DNA from: Aerococcaceae bacterium DSM 111021
Lineage (GTDB): Bacteria; Bacillota; Bacilli; Lactobacillales; Aerococcaceae
Direction: 5' to 3'
NCBI GenBank assembly: GCA_020112395.1
Contig: JACCEK010000001.1
Span: 496,001-560,000 of the forward strand
Length of the DNA: 64,000 nt
Position numbers and translations under genes: made by a program. The number at the start of each line of letters is the position of its first letter. Position 1 is the first letter of the stretch. Positions 50,361 through 60,452 of this stretch are shown one piece after another. The notes under the pieces are model-generated. The model searched no databases and had not been told where the DNA came from. It saw only the letters and a list, made by a program, of their open reading frames with translations.

Positions 50361-51056
50361 TTAATCAAATAAATTTGTGCTTTCATGTAAACTTAAGTAC
50401 TCTCCCTGTCCAATAATTAAATGATCCAATACGTCAATCCCCATCAGTTCTCCGCAAGCAATCATACGCTTTGTAAAATGTAAATCAGCCGGACTCGGCT
50501 TAGTATCTCCACTAGGATGATTATGAGCGATGATAATCCGAGCAGTCGGATACTTTACTGCTTCTTTGAAAATTTCTCGAGGATGCGCGACTGCACTATT
50601 AACTGATCCGACAAAGATAGTTCGCTTCTTAATAATTTCATTTTTTGTGTTTAAGAACAAAACGACAAGATGTTCTTGATGCAAATCAGACATTTCTTGC
50701 ATGAGCCATTCACCAGCAGATCGCGTTGATACAATGTGACCGTATTTTGGAATAGCACTGGTCGCGATGCGGTACCCTAATTCAATCGCAGCTTTGAGTT
50801 CAATGGCTTTAACTGGTCCTACTCCTTTTACTTGTTGAAAGGCTTCGATACTCGAATGTTTTAGTTCGTTTAGATTTTCAAAATGATTAATAAAACTCAT
50901 CGCTAATTTTAGTACGTTCTCATCTTTTGTACCAGTTCGAAATAGTATTGCTAGTAATTCATGGTCTGACAGTGCCTTTTCACCGTATGCTAATAGTCTC
51001 TCTCTAGGTTGAACATCTTTAGGAACTTCACGTATAAATGAATTTATAATTTTCAA
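50361..51056 (-). CDS. radC: DNA repair protein RadC family, JAB domain
   Basis: A 231-residue RadC. An N-terminal helix-hairpin-helix part (REVPKDVQPRERLLAYGEKALSDHELLAILFRTGT, then VKGVGPVKAIELKAAIELG) is followed by the JAB metalloprotease-like domain with the motif IIIAHNHPSGDTKPSPADLHFTKRM. The true role in repair is unclear. The start is a TTG at 51056 placed eight bases after AGGAGG; the frame is open to 51092. It follows folC, with a short inverted repeat (about 51068-51095) next to the ribosome site. Confidence 0.9.
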   Translation of the reverse strand: MKIINSFIREVPKDVQPRERLLAYGEKALSDHELLAILFRTGTKDENVLKLAMSFINHFENLNELKHSSIEAFQQVKGVGPVKAIELKAAIELGYRIATSAIPKYGHIVSTRSAGEWLMQEMSDLHQEHLVVLFLNTKNEIIKKRTIFVGSVNSAVAHPREIFKEAVKYPTARIIIAHNHPSGDTKPSPADLHFTKRMIACGELMGIDVLDHLIIGQGEYLSLHESTNLFD

Positions 51057-51110
51057 AAAAAATACCTCCTTTTCGTATATATATAGATACACGAAAAAGA
51101 GGCGATTCCA

Positions 51111-52451
51111 TTATTTTATTTTCACTTTATTCAAAATTAATTGTCTTACATCTGATACGAAATATAAAGAACCCGTTATTAACAAGATATTATTACTCGA
51201 TCTACCTTCATTTTGAGTATAATCTAAGATAAAATCTTTCCAATCATAAACCATCTCAAAAGATGTGTTATTCATTCTGTCAGCCAACTCAGAAAAATGA
51301 TCAATGGACATTGATTTACGATGATCAAACTGAGTTAAATAAAGTGCTTCTGCATTAAATGATTGTAATATTGGTAACTGATCATCTTGATTCTTTGTTG
51401 ATAGTCCTGCATACAAAATTGTAATTGATTTGTCATAAAAATATTCATCAACTAAACGTTTTAATGCTGTCAATCCGTGAGCGTTATGAGCCCCATCAAT
51501 ATAAATAATTGGGAAGTTCGATACTTTCTCCATACGAGCCATCCACTTTGTATACTTCAAAGCCGTATAAGCATTCTCGAAATCAACTGCTTCACCTTGC
51601 ATTGACATCCAAGCAAGAAATGCTCTAAGAGCAATTGTCGCATTATCTATCTGATAATGTCCAAGCATGGTAATTTGCCAATTTTTGACTAACTTCTGCC
51701 CATCTATTTTAATCCAAAAATCAAATGAAGAGCCATTTTCTTTCAAGTTAGTGACGTTTTCGAAACCATAATTCACATCAAATTGTAGATGTGTGCCATC
51801 CATACGCTCTACCCGGTCACTTACAACACTTAGAGGGGATGAAAGAATCGGTCCTGTTACTACAGTTGTTCCATTCTTAATAATGCCTGACTTTTCAGTT
51901 GCCACAGCTTCTACTGTATCTCCTAATAAGTCTTCATGATCCAGGCCGATTGTAGTCAAAATAGCTAAGTCAGCATCAAAAACATTGGTGCAATCATTCT
52001 CGCCACCAATTCCTACTTCAATTAAACAAACATCTGGTTGATTTTCATGGAAATACAATGCCATCATGACCGTATAGAGTTCAAAAAAGACTAATCGTCC
52101 ATACTCCGTTGTTTCCATATATTCATTCAATTCAACCATCTGTTCTGTAATTCGAATTAAATCCTCATCACTAATATTACGACCGTTATAACTAATTCTT
52201 TCGTTAAAACGCATAATGTGAGGCGAAGTAAACGTACCTACAGCTAATCCTTGGCTTAGCAATAATTCTTTAAGAAAAGTTGTAGTAGACCCCTTCCCAT
52301 TTGTTCCAGTTATATGAATAACTGGAAGTCCAAGTTGTGGATTATCAAAATATGCCATTGCTGTACGTATTTTGTTGATTCCTATTCTTTGTTTTGAATT
52401 AGTTTGTGCATCAAGCCAAGCGACTGCTTGGTCAACAGTAGTTAATTTCAT
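51111..52451 (-). CDS. folC: Folylpolyglutamate synthase / dihydrofolate synthase
   Basis: A 446-residue Mur-ligase-like enzyme that adds glutamate to folates. Motifs are the P-loop VIHITGTNGKGSTTTFL, the FPGS signature LGLAVGTFTSPHIMRFNERI, EVGIGGENDCTNVF, TTIGLDHEDLLGDT and YIDGAHNAHGLTALKRL. It lies between valS and radC, the usual Firmicutes order valS-folC. The 185 bases separating it from valS hold nothing I can recognise. Confidence 0.95.
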   Translation of the reverse strand: MKLTTVDQAVAWLDAQTNSKQRIGINKIRTAMAYFDNPQLGLPVIHITGTNGKGSTTTFLKELLLSQGLAVGTFTSPHIMRFNERISYNGRNISDEDLIRITEQMVELNEYMETTEYGRLVFFELYTVMMALYFHENQPDVCLIEVGIGGENDCTNVFDADLAILTTIGLDHEDLLGDTVEAVATEKSGIIKNGTTVVTGPILSSPLSVVSDRVERMDGTHLQFDVNYGFENVTNLKENGSSFDFWIKIDGQKLVKNWQITMLGHYQIDNATIALRAFLAWMSMQGEAVDFENAYTALKYTKWMARMEKVSNFPIIYIDGAHNAHGLTALKRLVDEYFYDKSITILYAGLSTKNQDDQLPILQSFNAEALYLTQFDHRKSMSIDHFSELADRMNNTSFEMVYDWKDFILDYTQNEGRSSNNILLITGSLYFVSDVRQLILNKVKIK

Positions 52452-52636
52452 TTTATCATCAAGACTCCTCGTTAATATAATTCGAATATTAACTCCCCTT
52501 AAAATGATTGCTCTTGTTCAATTTTTTGTGAATGACTACCCTCTGGGTTCATTTAGTAATTACAATTCATTCATTACTACATATATTGTCCAATACCCAA
52601 TTGTTACTTTTTGGAGAATACTCGTGTTGCGTTCTT

Positions 52637-55270
52637 TTATAAAGCGTTTAATTCTTCAATTCTTTCAGTAACTGCAGCTAATTGCTTGTTATAATCAGCT
52701 TCCTTTTCGCGTTCTTCTTTAACAACTGCTTCAGGCGCTTTTTTAATAAAGTTTTCGTTACCTAATTTTTTAACTAAACGTTCAACTTCTTTTTCTAATT
52801 TAGCTTTTTCTTGCTCTAATCGTTTAATTTCATCTTCGATTTTAATTAATCCTTCTAACGGCATTAAGATTTGAGCAAATGCCAATGTTTGTGTTACAAC
52901 TTCGCTTGGCGTAGTTACCTCGCTACCAATCTCTAATTTTTCTGGATTACAGAACCTGTGAATGTAAGCAATATTCTCTTCTAAAACTTTACGAGTTGAA
53001 TCGTCACTTACTTTAATATATAAATCAACAGCTTTAGAAAGAGGCGTATTCATTTCATTACGAATTTGACGAACTGAACGAATAATCTCAATCAGTTTAG
53101 TCATCGCTTCTTCACTATCTTTATCCATGAACTTATCTTGAACAACTGGATAGCTTGAAACTACAATTGATTCGTCTGCTGGAGCTATTTGTTGCCAAAT
53201 CTCTTCCGTTACGAATGGCATAATTGGATGTAATAAGCGTAAGAATTGGTCTAATACATAGATTAAAATACTCTTAGTTGTTGTATTATCAGTACTCTCA
53301 TCTTGTAAGTTTTCTTTCGTCATCTCAATATACCAGTCACAGTAATCATCCCAGATAAAGTGGTATAATACTCTTCCAGCTTCACCAAAATCAAATTTAT
53401 CGAATAAACGTGTCACTGTCTCAGTCACTGTCTGTAAACGAGATAAGATCCAATGGTCTGCAAGTGTCATGTCATCCCCAATGGTAATTTCATCAATAGT
53501 CATGTCACCAACGTTCATTAATACATAACGGCTCGCATTCCAAATCTTATTAATGAAATTCCATGCCGCAGATACTTTTTCAGGAATATAACGAACATCT
53601 TGACCAGGTGCTGATCCATTAGCTAAGAACCAACGTAATGCATCTACTCCATGTTCTTCAATAACGTCCATTGGATCAATTCCGTTACCTAGGGACTTAC
53701 TCATCTTAAGTCCGTCAGAATCACGTATTAATCCATGCATCAAAACATTTTTAAATGGCTTTTCTCCAGTAAACTCCAATGATTGGAAAATCATTCGGCT
53801 AACCCAAAATGGTAGTATATCGTAACCAGTTACTAAGGTATTTGTAGGGAAATATCTAGCTAGATCTGGTGTTTCTTCCGGCCAACCCATAGTAGAAAAT
53901 GGCCATAATGCAGAAGAGAACCATGTATCTAACACATCTGGATCACGTTCCCAATTGGACTCATCCTCGGGCGCTTCCTCACCAACATATACTTCACCGG
54001 TTTCTTTATGGTGCCAAGCAGGAATTTGATGTCCCCACCACAATTGACGCGAAATAACCCAATCATGTACATTTTCCATCCAAGTGATGAATGTTGAATT
54101 AAATCTTTCTGGGAAGAATTCTACCGCTGTTTCTGAGCTTTGTTTATCAATCGCTTGTTTAGCTAACGGCTCCATCTTAACGAACCATTGAGTTGATAGG
54201 TAAGGTTCTACTACCGCTCCACTACGCTCAGAGTGTCCAACACTATGTACGATTTCTTCGATTTTAACTAAGTAACCTTGTTCTTCTAAATCTTTAACCA
54301 CTGCTTTACGTGCTTCAAAACGGTCCATTCCGTCGTACTTACCACCATTTTTGTTAATTGATCCATCTTTATGCATCACGTTTAAACGTGGTAAGTCATG
54401 ACGATTACCCACTTCAAAGTCATTAGGATCATGAGCGGGTGTTATCTTTACAACCCCTGTTCCAAATTCACGTTCAACATACTCATCGGCAACAACTGGA
54501 ATTTCTCGGTCCATAAGTGGTAACATAACTGTTTTACCAATTAAGTGTTGATAACGGTCATCTTCAGGGTGAACTGCAATCGCCGTATCACCTAACATTG
54601 TTTCTGGTCGTGTTGTTGCAATTTCTACTCTTTCATCTGATCCTACTACTGGATATTCCACGTGGTAAAATGCACCTTGAACGTCTTTATGAATAACTTC
54701 GATATCAGATAACGCTGTTTGGGCAACTGGGTCCCAGTTAATAATATATTCACCACGATAAATTAAATCTTTTTCGTATAATTTAACGAATACTTTATTT
54801 ACAGCTTTGTTTAAACCTTCATCTAAAGTAAAACGCTCACGAGAATAGTCTACGGAAACGCCCATTTTGGCCCATTGTTCACGAATATGAGAAGCATACT
54901 CCTCTTTCCATTCCCACGTTTTCTCTAAGAATTTCTCACGACCTAAGTCATGTCTTGATACACCTTGTTCACGTAATCTTTCCTCAACTTTTGCTTGAGT
55001 AGCGATTCCGGCATGGTCCATCCCTGGTAACCATAATGTATCGAATCCTTGCATACGTTTTTGACGTATGATCATATCTTGTAACGTTACATCCCATGCA
55101 TGTCCCAAATGGAGTTTACCTGTGACATTTGGTGGTGGTATAACGATTGAATATGGTTCCGCATTAGGATCTTCACTTGGTTTAAATACACCTTTTTCTA
55201 GCCATTGTTCATATTTACCCGCTTCAACTTCTTGCGGTTGATACTTTGTAGATAATTCTTTCTTGCTCAT
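52637..55270 (-). CDS. valS: Valyl-tRNA synthetase
   Basis: An 877-residue class I synthetase: HIGH-type motif [13 protein letters not shown] near residue 45, editing domain with [22 protein letters not shown] motif [11 protein letters not shown] near residue 525, anticodon-binding domain, and a C-terminal coiled coil ([27 protein letters not shown]) that is specific to ValRS. The length is normal. A valine T-box leader precedes it. Confidence 0.97.
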   Translation of the reverse strand: MSKKELSTKYQPQEVEAGKYEQWLEKGVFKPSEDPNAEPYSIVIPPPNVTGKLHLGHAWDVTLQDMIIRQKRMQGFDTLWLPGMDHAGIATQAKVEERLREQGVSRHDLGREKFLEKTWEWKEEYASHIREQWAKMGVSVDYSRERFTLDEGLNKAVNKVFVKLYEKDLIYRGEYIINWDPVAQTALSDIEVIHKDVQGAFYHVEYPVVGSDERVEIATTRPETMLGDTAIAVHPEDDRYQHLIGKTVMLPLMDREIPVVADEYVEREFGTGVVKITPAHDPNDFEVGNRHDLPRLNVMHKDGSINKNGGKYDGMDRFEARKAVVKDLEEQGYLVKIEEIVHSVGHSERSGAVVEPYLSTQWFVKMEPLAKQAIDKQSSETAVEFFPERFNSTFITWMENVHDWVISRQLWWGHQIPAWHHKETGEVYVGEEAPEDESNWERDPDVLDTWFSSALWPFSTMGWPEETPDLARYFPTNTLVTGYDILPFWVSRMIFQSLEFTGEKPFKNVLMHGLIRDSDGLKMSKSLGNGIDPMDVIEEHGVDALRWFLANGSAPGQDVRYIPEKVSAAWNFINKIWNASRYVLMNVGDMTIDEITIGDDMTLADHWILSRLQTVTETVTRLFDKFDFGEAGRVLYHFIWDDYCDWYIEMTKENLQDESTDNTTTKSILIYVLDQFLRLLHPIMPFVTEEIWQQIAPADESIVVSSYPVVQDKFMDKDSEEAMTKLIEIIRSVRQIRNEMNTPLSKAVDLYIKVSDDSTRKVLEENIAYIHRFCNPEKLEIGSEVTTPSEVVTQTLAFAQILMPLEGLIKIEDEIKRLEQEKAKLEKEVERLVKKLGNENFIKKAPEAVVKEEREKEADYNKQLAAVTERIEELNAL

Positions 55271-55289
55271 TATCTCAGTCCTTTCTTTG

Positions 55290-55560
55290 TATGAATGCCT
55301 ATTTATGCACTTTATTTCGACGGTACTTTATGATTTTTTTCAATAAAAAAGGCCCTATGTTAAACATAGGACGATGTTATCGTGGTACCACCTAATTTAA
55401 TGATTGCTCATTCTCTTTGTTATTATCGAAGTGACATCTCCGTAAAGCACTCAGGAAATCCATCGCACTTTATTGCTCCAAGCTACCTTCATCAACAGTA
55501 GGAACTTTCACCATTCGTTCCCTCTCTTTAGTGTTTGTTGATTACTCTTCTCTTCATCGC
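55290..55560 (-). ncRNA. T-box riboswitch of valS, specifier GTA (Val)
   Basis: On the minus strand: the T-box core AGGTGGTACCACG (55381-55393), then the terminator CCTATGTT/AACATAGG followed by GGCC and a T run. Stem I has AGAGTA, the helix ATCAACA/TGTTGAT and a specifier strand GAA-G-GTA-G, with GTA (Val) at 55484-55486, as expected for valS. A promoter TTGATA (55586-55591), 17-base spacer, AATACT (55563-55568) lies just upstream. Confidence 0.93.
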
Positions 55561-55695
55561 AAAGTATTAAAATATAGTAACAGTGTATCAAATCTAGTGT
55601 CATTCTACAAGTAGACGATGACTTCATTTTCGCTAGTTTTAAGTTAATATTGTTCGGTTATTCATTCACGCTTAATTATAAATCCGATGTCGTTC

Positions 55696-56436
55696 TCAAA
55701 CATTATCTAACTCTAATTGATTAAAAACGTTTGATAATGTGTCTTCAAACGTTAGCACTCCTTGGTGGTTTGCTTGTATCAACGTTTTATTGATTACGAC
55801 CAAATTATCACCACTAAAGTAATTGACTAAACCAGCTGCTGGATATACAACAAGGGATGTTCCCCCGATAATCAACATATCAGCTTTCTGGATAGCTTTA
55901 ACCGCACTATTAAGTACATCTTCATCTAAGCCTTCTTGATATAAAACTACATTCGGTCGAACAATACCGCTATCATATGGACATCTTGGAATCCCATTAG
56001 AATCTCTTTCAAGTTCTTCAACAGTAAAATGCTCATGGCAATTTAAGCAATAATTATCACGCACTGTACCATGTAATTCATGAACTTTAGTACTCCCAGC
56101 ATCTTGATGAAGACCGTCAATATTTTGTGTAATGACATTCACTTCTTTACCAACAGATTCAAGATCAGCAATAAATTGGTGCGTAGAATTTGGTTTTGCA
56201 TCAGGATATATGAGTTTATCAAAATAAAATTCAAAAAATACTTTTGGATGTTGTTCAAAAAAAGAGCGAGAAATAATTTCTTCAGGCGAATACTGGTAGC
56301 CTGTATCTTGGACAAAAATCCCTTCAGCTGAACGGAAATCAGGTATGCCACTTTCTGTTGATACACCTGCTCCCCCAAAGAAGACGATGCGTTGCGATTC
56401 ATTAATTTGTTGTTGTAACTTTTGAATGTTTTTCAT
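55696..56436 (-). CDS. SIR2-family NAD-dependent protein deacylase
   Basis: A 246-residue sirtuin. Motifs are FFGGAGVSTESGIPDFRS, ITQNIDGLHQDAGS, ELHGTVRDNYC with the catalytic histidine, GTSLVVYPAAGL and VINKT. The zinc module begins with CLNC and has RCPYDSG where most sirtuins have a second CxxC, so the fourth cysteine seems to be aspartate. The start at 56436 follows AAGGAGG; the frame is open to 56496. It lies after fbp, separated by a terminator. Confidence 0.92.
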   Translation of the reverse strand: MKNIQKLQQQINESQRIVFFGGAGVSTESGIPDFRSAEGIFVQDTGYQYSPEEIISRSFFEQHPKVFFEFYFDKLIYPDAKPNSTHQFIADLESVGKEVNVITQNIDGLHQDAGSTKVHELHGTVRDNYCLNCHEHFTVEELERDSNGIPRCPYDSGIVRPNVVLYQEGLDEDVLNSAVKAIQKADMLIIGGTSLVVYPAAGLVNYFSGDNLVVINKTLIQANHQGVLTFEDTLSNVFNQLELDNV

Positions 56437-56475
56437 GACAGCCTCCTTATAAGCCTTCTTGCTGTATACTATTAA

Positions 56476-56522
56476 AACACTCCACTTTTTATGCAATCAG
56501 CTTTGCTGAAAAGTAGAGTGTT
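56476..56522 (-). terminator. Terminator after fbp
   Basis: A 14-bp stem with one mismatch (56476-56489 with 56509-56522) and a T-rich flank on the minus strand. Confidence 0.82.
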
Positions 56523-56525
56523 AAT

Positions 56526-58448
56526 TTAGTAACGTTCATAATTTTTAAATAACTCTTCTAAATCTGTAATTTCTTTCTGGAGCCTTTCTCCAACCGTTGT
56601 TTCTTTAACTTTAGTACGATTTTCTACTCGATCGACTAAACGTTTTACAGAAACAATATCCTTTTTATTCATGACCGCATCATCAATAGAGTCAAAAGGT
56701 TGATGCGCTACTAACTGCATTCCCCAACTATTAGATAGTAACGTATAACCCGCAATCCCAGTTTGAGAATGGTAAGCTTTAGAAAAACCTCCATCAATCA
56801 CAATCAATCTTCCATTACCTTTAATTGGACTCTCACCATCTTTAGCTTTTACTGGTGTATGGCCATTAATGATGTGTGCTGTCTCATCAAGGCCAAACTC
56901 ATGTAGAATATCCAAACAATTTATTTCATTATTTCTTAATTGATAATAGGCATTTTTAGGTTCTTTATGTGTTTCTTTATTTTCAATATAGTAACGCTCA
57001 AAAGTTTTCATTGCACCTTTTCCAAATAATGAAGATGAATCTCCACACCATAAATACCACATTAAATCTGTCGAAAAATCACCCGTTTTATTTCTATCGC
57101 TGAACCCTTTGAAAACATGTGTTTCAAAAAAGTCTAAGAGTTCCTTGCCCGCATAAGATTTATTATCAATTCGTAAGGATTTGAAATCTCCATTTTCATG
57201 CATTGGAATGCCACCATGAATAAGTAAATTATTATTGTAAACTAAATACATTCCACCGTTGTCCAATAAGAAGTTAATGTGTCGTCTTAACTTTTCACTA
57301 CCTTGAAAAGAGTCTTTCAACTTTTCAAGTAACACTTCTTCCTCTTCAGTGAGCTCATTTGGGTTATCCCAAGTGACTGTTGGTGCATGAAAATTAGTCA
57401 ATGAATAATCCTTCCCATCAATTCTGATTGTTTCTTCCTCAGGGTTAATCGCACTTAGCATATCACGATTTTTCATCTTAAAATCAGGGCGTCGATTGTA
57501 TAACTGCCCTTCTAATTTGAGTTGTAAAATACTTGTCGCTTGCTGGATAATATTTAATATGGTGTGTTCTAAGTCAGATATTTCGCTCTCATCATTAATT
57601 TTTGGTTTGAATTTATCGATAGGCTCATAGTATTTATCCGCGTACTCAATGAGGGGTCTAAGGTTAATTCCATATGACTCTTCAATAATATCTAAATTAT
57701 TGTAACGCGCAGATATTCGAACAACATTCATAATTGAAACGAGTGACCCTGCCATCGAGGCCATCCAAATAATGTCATGATTTCCCCATTGAATATCAAT
57801 ACTAGGTACAGCCATTAATCGATCGATAATCTTATCCGGTGCAGGCCCTCTATCGAAAATATCACCTACGACATGGAGATGATCAACAACTAAATGCTGA
57901 ATCGTAATACAAAGTGAGCGAATTAATTGTTTTGCTTGCCCTAATTCAATAACTTTATTAATAATTGTATTATAATAATCTCTCTTATTAGAATCAGGAT
58001 TTGCTTCGAAAAGTAGCTCTTCAATTATATAGCGATACTGAGTGTCTAAAGACTTTCTCACTTTTGAACGGGTGTATTTTGAGCTTGAAAATAGTGTTAC
58101 TTCTAATAGTAAATGAATTTGTTTTTGATACCATTCAGTTATTTCTTTGTCATTCAGTCGATTTTCTTCCATTGTTATCTTGCCAGTAGGGTAATATATC
58201 AATACACTTAAATCATCTATATCAACATCATTACGGCCTGCAAAACAGTTAGATACTTTCTCTTTAATACTTCCTGAACCATTACGCATAACGTGATTGA
58301 ACGCTACATACTCACCGTGTAAGTCACTCACAAAGTGTTCAGTTCCTTTAGGTAATTGCATAATAGCATCCAAATTAATAATTTCTGTTAAAACACTTTC
58401 TTTAGTTGGGAATTTCTCCTTTAAAAGTGCATAATACTTATTATTCAT
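56526..58448 (-). CDS. fbp: Fructose-1,6-bisphosphatase, class III
   Basis: A 640-residue FBPase of the Firmicutes class III. Metallophosphoesterase motifs are visible: FVSDLHGEYVAFNHVM, VVGDIFDRGPAPDKIIDRL, IQWGNHDIIWMASMAGS, LLIHGGIPMHENG and IINGHTPVKAKDGESPIKGNGRLIVIDGGFSKAY. The length matches B. subtilis Fbp (about 670) within normal variation. It provides the second gluconeogenic step in this window next to PPDK. It is monocistronic. Confidence 0.95.
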   Translation of the reverse strand: MNNKYYALLKEKFPTKESVLTEIINLDAIMQLPKGTEHFVSDLHGEYVAFNHVMRNGSGSIKEKVSNCFAGRNDVDIDDLSVLIYYPTGKITMEENRLNDKEITEWYQKQIHLLLEVTLFSSSKYTRSKVRKSLDTQYRYIIEELLFEANPDSNKRDYYNTIINKVIELGQAKQLIRSLCITIQHLVVDHLHVVGDIFDRGPAPDKIIDRLMAVPSIDIQWGNHDIIWMASMAGSLVSIMNVVRISARYNNLDIIEESYGINLRPLIEYADKYYEPIDKFKPKINDESEISDLEHTILNIIQQATSILQLKLEGQLYNRRPDFKMKNRDMLSAINPEEETIRIDGKDYSLTNFHAPTVTWDNPNELTEEEEVLLEKLKDSFQGSEKLRRHINFLLDNGGMYLVYNNNLLIHGGIPMHENGDFKSLRIDNKSYAGKELLDFFETHVFKGFSDRNKTGDFSTDLMWYLWCGDSSSLFGKGAMKTFERYYIENKETHKEPKNAYYQLRNNEINCLDILHEFGLDETAHIINGHTPVKAKDGESPIKGNGRLIVIDGGFSKAYHSQTGIAGYTLLSNSWGMQLVAHQPFDSIDDAVMNKKDIVSVKRLVDRVENRTKVKETTVGERLQKEITDLEELFKNYERY

Positions 58449-58603
58449 CCAAAATCACCCCTCTTATATATAATAGTACATTTTTAGTGAAAAGGCCTCA
58501 TTTTTGCAATAAAAAATATTTATTATTTGGTATCATTCTTATTTTACTTTATATTATAAGTTTTTCAGTACAAAATTGAATAATATTTATGTTCATACAA
58601 AAA

Positions 58604-58630
58604 AGCACTTTAGTGGTTAACTAAAGTGCT
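58604..58630 (-). terminator. Terminator after tpx
   Basis: AGCACTTTAGT (58604-58614) and ACTAAAGTGCT (58620-58630) form a perfect 11-bp stem with a five-base loop, then T residues on the minus strand. Confidence 0.9.
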
Positions 58631-58647
58631 AATCTATTAAATTTTGT

Positions 58648-59142
58648 TTATAATTTATCCGCAGCAGCTAAAGCAGAATCATAATCTGGCTCATCTGCTA
58701 CTTCACTGACGATTTCTTTATATTGAACGACTCCATCTTTATCGACAACGAATACAGCACGAGTTGTGCGAGTGTTTCCGCCTAAATCAATATCTAAGCC
58801 ATAGGCTTTACCAAACTCTCCATCAGCGTCAGTAAAAGTATCAACTTCTAAGTCGTTCTCTTTGTTCCACTCATTGAACTCATCAACAGTATTACGACCA
58901 AGAGTAATATATTTATAGCCTTTATCTGCTGTTTTTTCAGCAAAGTTCTTAGTTTGCAATTCACATGTACGAGTTAATACATCCGGTACGACACTTAAAA
59001 TCGTTACATTACCACTAATAATATTAGCTAATTCTACTTTTTCGCCTTTGCTATTAGTAACTGTTGCGTTAGGTGCTTTCTCACCAACTGAGGGTTGAGT
59101 ACCTTGAACTTCGATTGGATCGCCTTTAAATGTTACTTGCAT
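58648..59142 (-). CDS. tpx: Thiol peroxidase (Tpx), single-cysteine form
   Basis: A 164-residue peroxiredoxin of the Tpx subfamily: MQVTFKGDPIEVQGTQPSVGEKAP at the start, VVPDVLTRTC with the peroxidatic cysteine at residue 60, and RAVFVVDKDGVVQYKEIV near the end. Most Tpx enzymes have a resolving cysteine near residue 94; this protein has no second cysteine at all, so it must be resolved by another thiol. The start at 59142 has GGGAG upstream; the frame is open to 59160. It is monocistronic. Confidence 0.92.
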   Translation of the reverse strand: MQVTFKGDPIEVQGTQPSVGEKAPNATVTNSKGEKVELANIISGNVTILSVVPDVLTRTCELQTKNFAEKTADKGYKYITLGRNTVDEFNEWNKENDLEVDTFTDADGEFGKAYGLDIDLGGNTRTTRAVFVVDKDGVVQYKEIVSEVADEPDYDSALAAADKL

Positions 59143-59222
59143 GATATAACTCCCTTTCATATTTCAATTCTAAAGTTATTATATCGTTTACGGATCAAAG
59201 TTTCAAAGAATCTGATTACAGA

Positions 59223-60440
59223 CTAAAGTAAGTCAGCAAAGTCAGTTTGTAGATTTTGAATATAACCCTCATCTATTTTTTCAATCGTTGTATTTTCAAT
59301 AGCATCTTGAACTAATGCCTCGATATCTAAAGCTGTTTCGTAATCTTTGATTTTTTCAATTTTCGGCTTCGTATGTGGTGCACTTGGTGCAAATACTGTA
59401 CAACAATCTTCATATGGTTCATTAGATACATCATACGTATCGATTCGCTCTGCTAAAGCTATAATTTCATTTTTGTCGGTTGCAATCAATGGTCTAAGTA
59501 CCGGAGTTGTTGTAACCTCATTAATGACACGCATACTTTGAACTGTTTGTGATGCAACTTGTCCAAGTGATTCTCCATTAATAATTGCATCCGCATTGTT
59601 CTGTTCAATAAGTTGATCCATAATTCTTAACATAAAACGACGCATTACAGTCATCGATTCGCTATCTGGAATGTGCGCTTTAATCTCCTCTTGAATTTTA
59701 GCGAATGGTACATTATGGAATTTTATAGGCATTCCAAAATGCGCTAATTTTGCAGTTAATTTTTTAGCCTTTTCTAATGCTTGTGGGCTTGTATAAGGCG
59801 GACTGCTAAAGTGAACTGCTTCAATCTCCATTCCACGACGCATCATTAAATACCCTGCAATTGGAGAATCAAATCCTCCTGACAACATTAGCATTCCTCT
59901 TCCACTAGAACCATAAGGCATTCCTTGAAGTCCAGGATAAGATAACAAACTCAAATAAGCTTCGTCTTTAAGGTGAATACTCACTGTTAGTTTATAGGTT
60001 GGTTTATTCATCTTCACTTCTAAATTTTGATACGCTTCACCAATGACATCCCCTACTTCACGTTGAATCTCATAAGTATCCAACGCGAATTCCTTATCAG
60101 AGCGTTTTGCGACAACTTTAAATGATTCATTATCCTGAATATTCAATTCCTTAAACAATTCTAAAGCACGCTTTTTAATTGCATCCATATTTTTGGCAAC
60201 TGGATAGACAGGTTCAAATCTTGCAATACCTGGTATATCTTTTAATACATCTATAATGTCTTCATAGCTTGCCTCATTCCAAATAACAAACATAAAATCA
60301 CGATTAGGTAAAATCTTAATACGTTCAATATGTTTCGTTTTATGGCGAATTTGCTCAGCCATTTTTTGTTGAAACATTTTTCGGTTTTTTCCTTTAGTTG
60401 ACAATTCACCATAGTGAATTTTGATTTGTTTTTCTTTCAT
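59223..60440 (-). CDS. thiI: tRNA 4-thiouridine synthetase
   Basis: A 405-residue ThiI: an N-terminal ferredoxin-like region and THUMP domain (about 60-165), and a PP-loop ATPase domain with LMLSGGFDSPIAGYLMMRRG and NGESLGQVASQT. It adds sulfur at U8 of tRNA. The rhodanese domain of E. coli ThiI is absent, as in Bacillus, where a dedicated desulfurase supplies sulfur directly. That desulfurase gene lies 12 bases upstream, so the two are one operon. Confidence 0.94.
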   Translation of the reverse strand: MKEKQIKIHYGELSTKGKNRKMFQQKMAEQIRHKTKHIERIKILPNRDFMFVIWNEASYEDIIDVLKDIPGIARFEPVYPVAKNMDAIKKRALELFKELNIQDNESFKVVAKRSDKEFALDTYEIQREVGDVIGEAYQNLEVKMNKPTYKLTVSIHLKDEAYLSLLSYPGLQGMPYGSSGRGMLMLSGGFDSPIAGYLMMRRGMEIEAVHFSSPPYTSPQALEKAKKLTAKLAHFGMPIKFHNVPFAKIQEEIKAHIPDSESMTVMRRFMLRIMDQLIEQNNADAIINGESLGQVASQTVQSMRVINEVTTTPVLRPLIATDKNEIIALAERIDTYDVSNEPYEDCCTVFAPSAPHTKPKIEKIKDYETALDIEALVQDAIENTTIEKIDEGYIQNLQTDFADLL

Positions 60441-60452
60441 TATATCTCCTCT

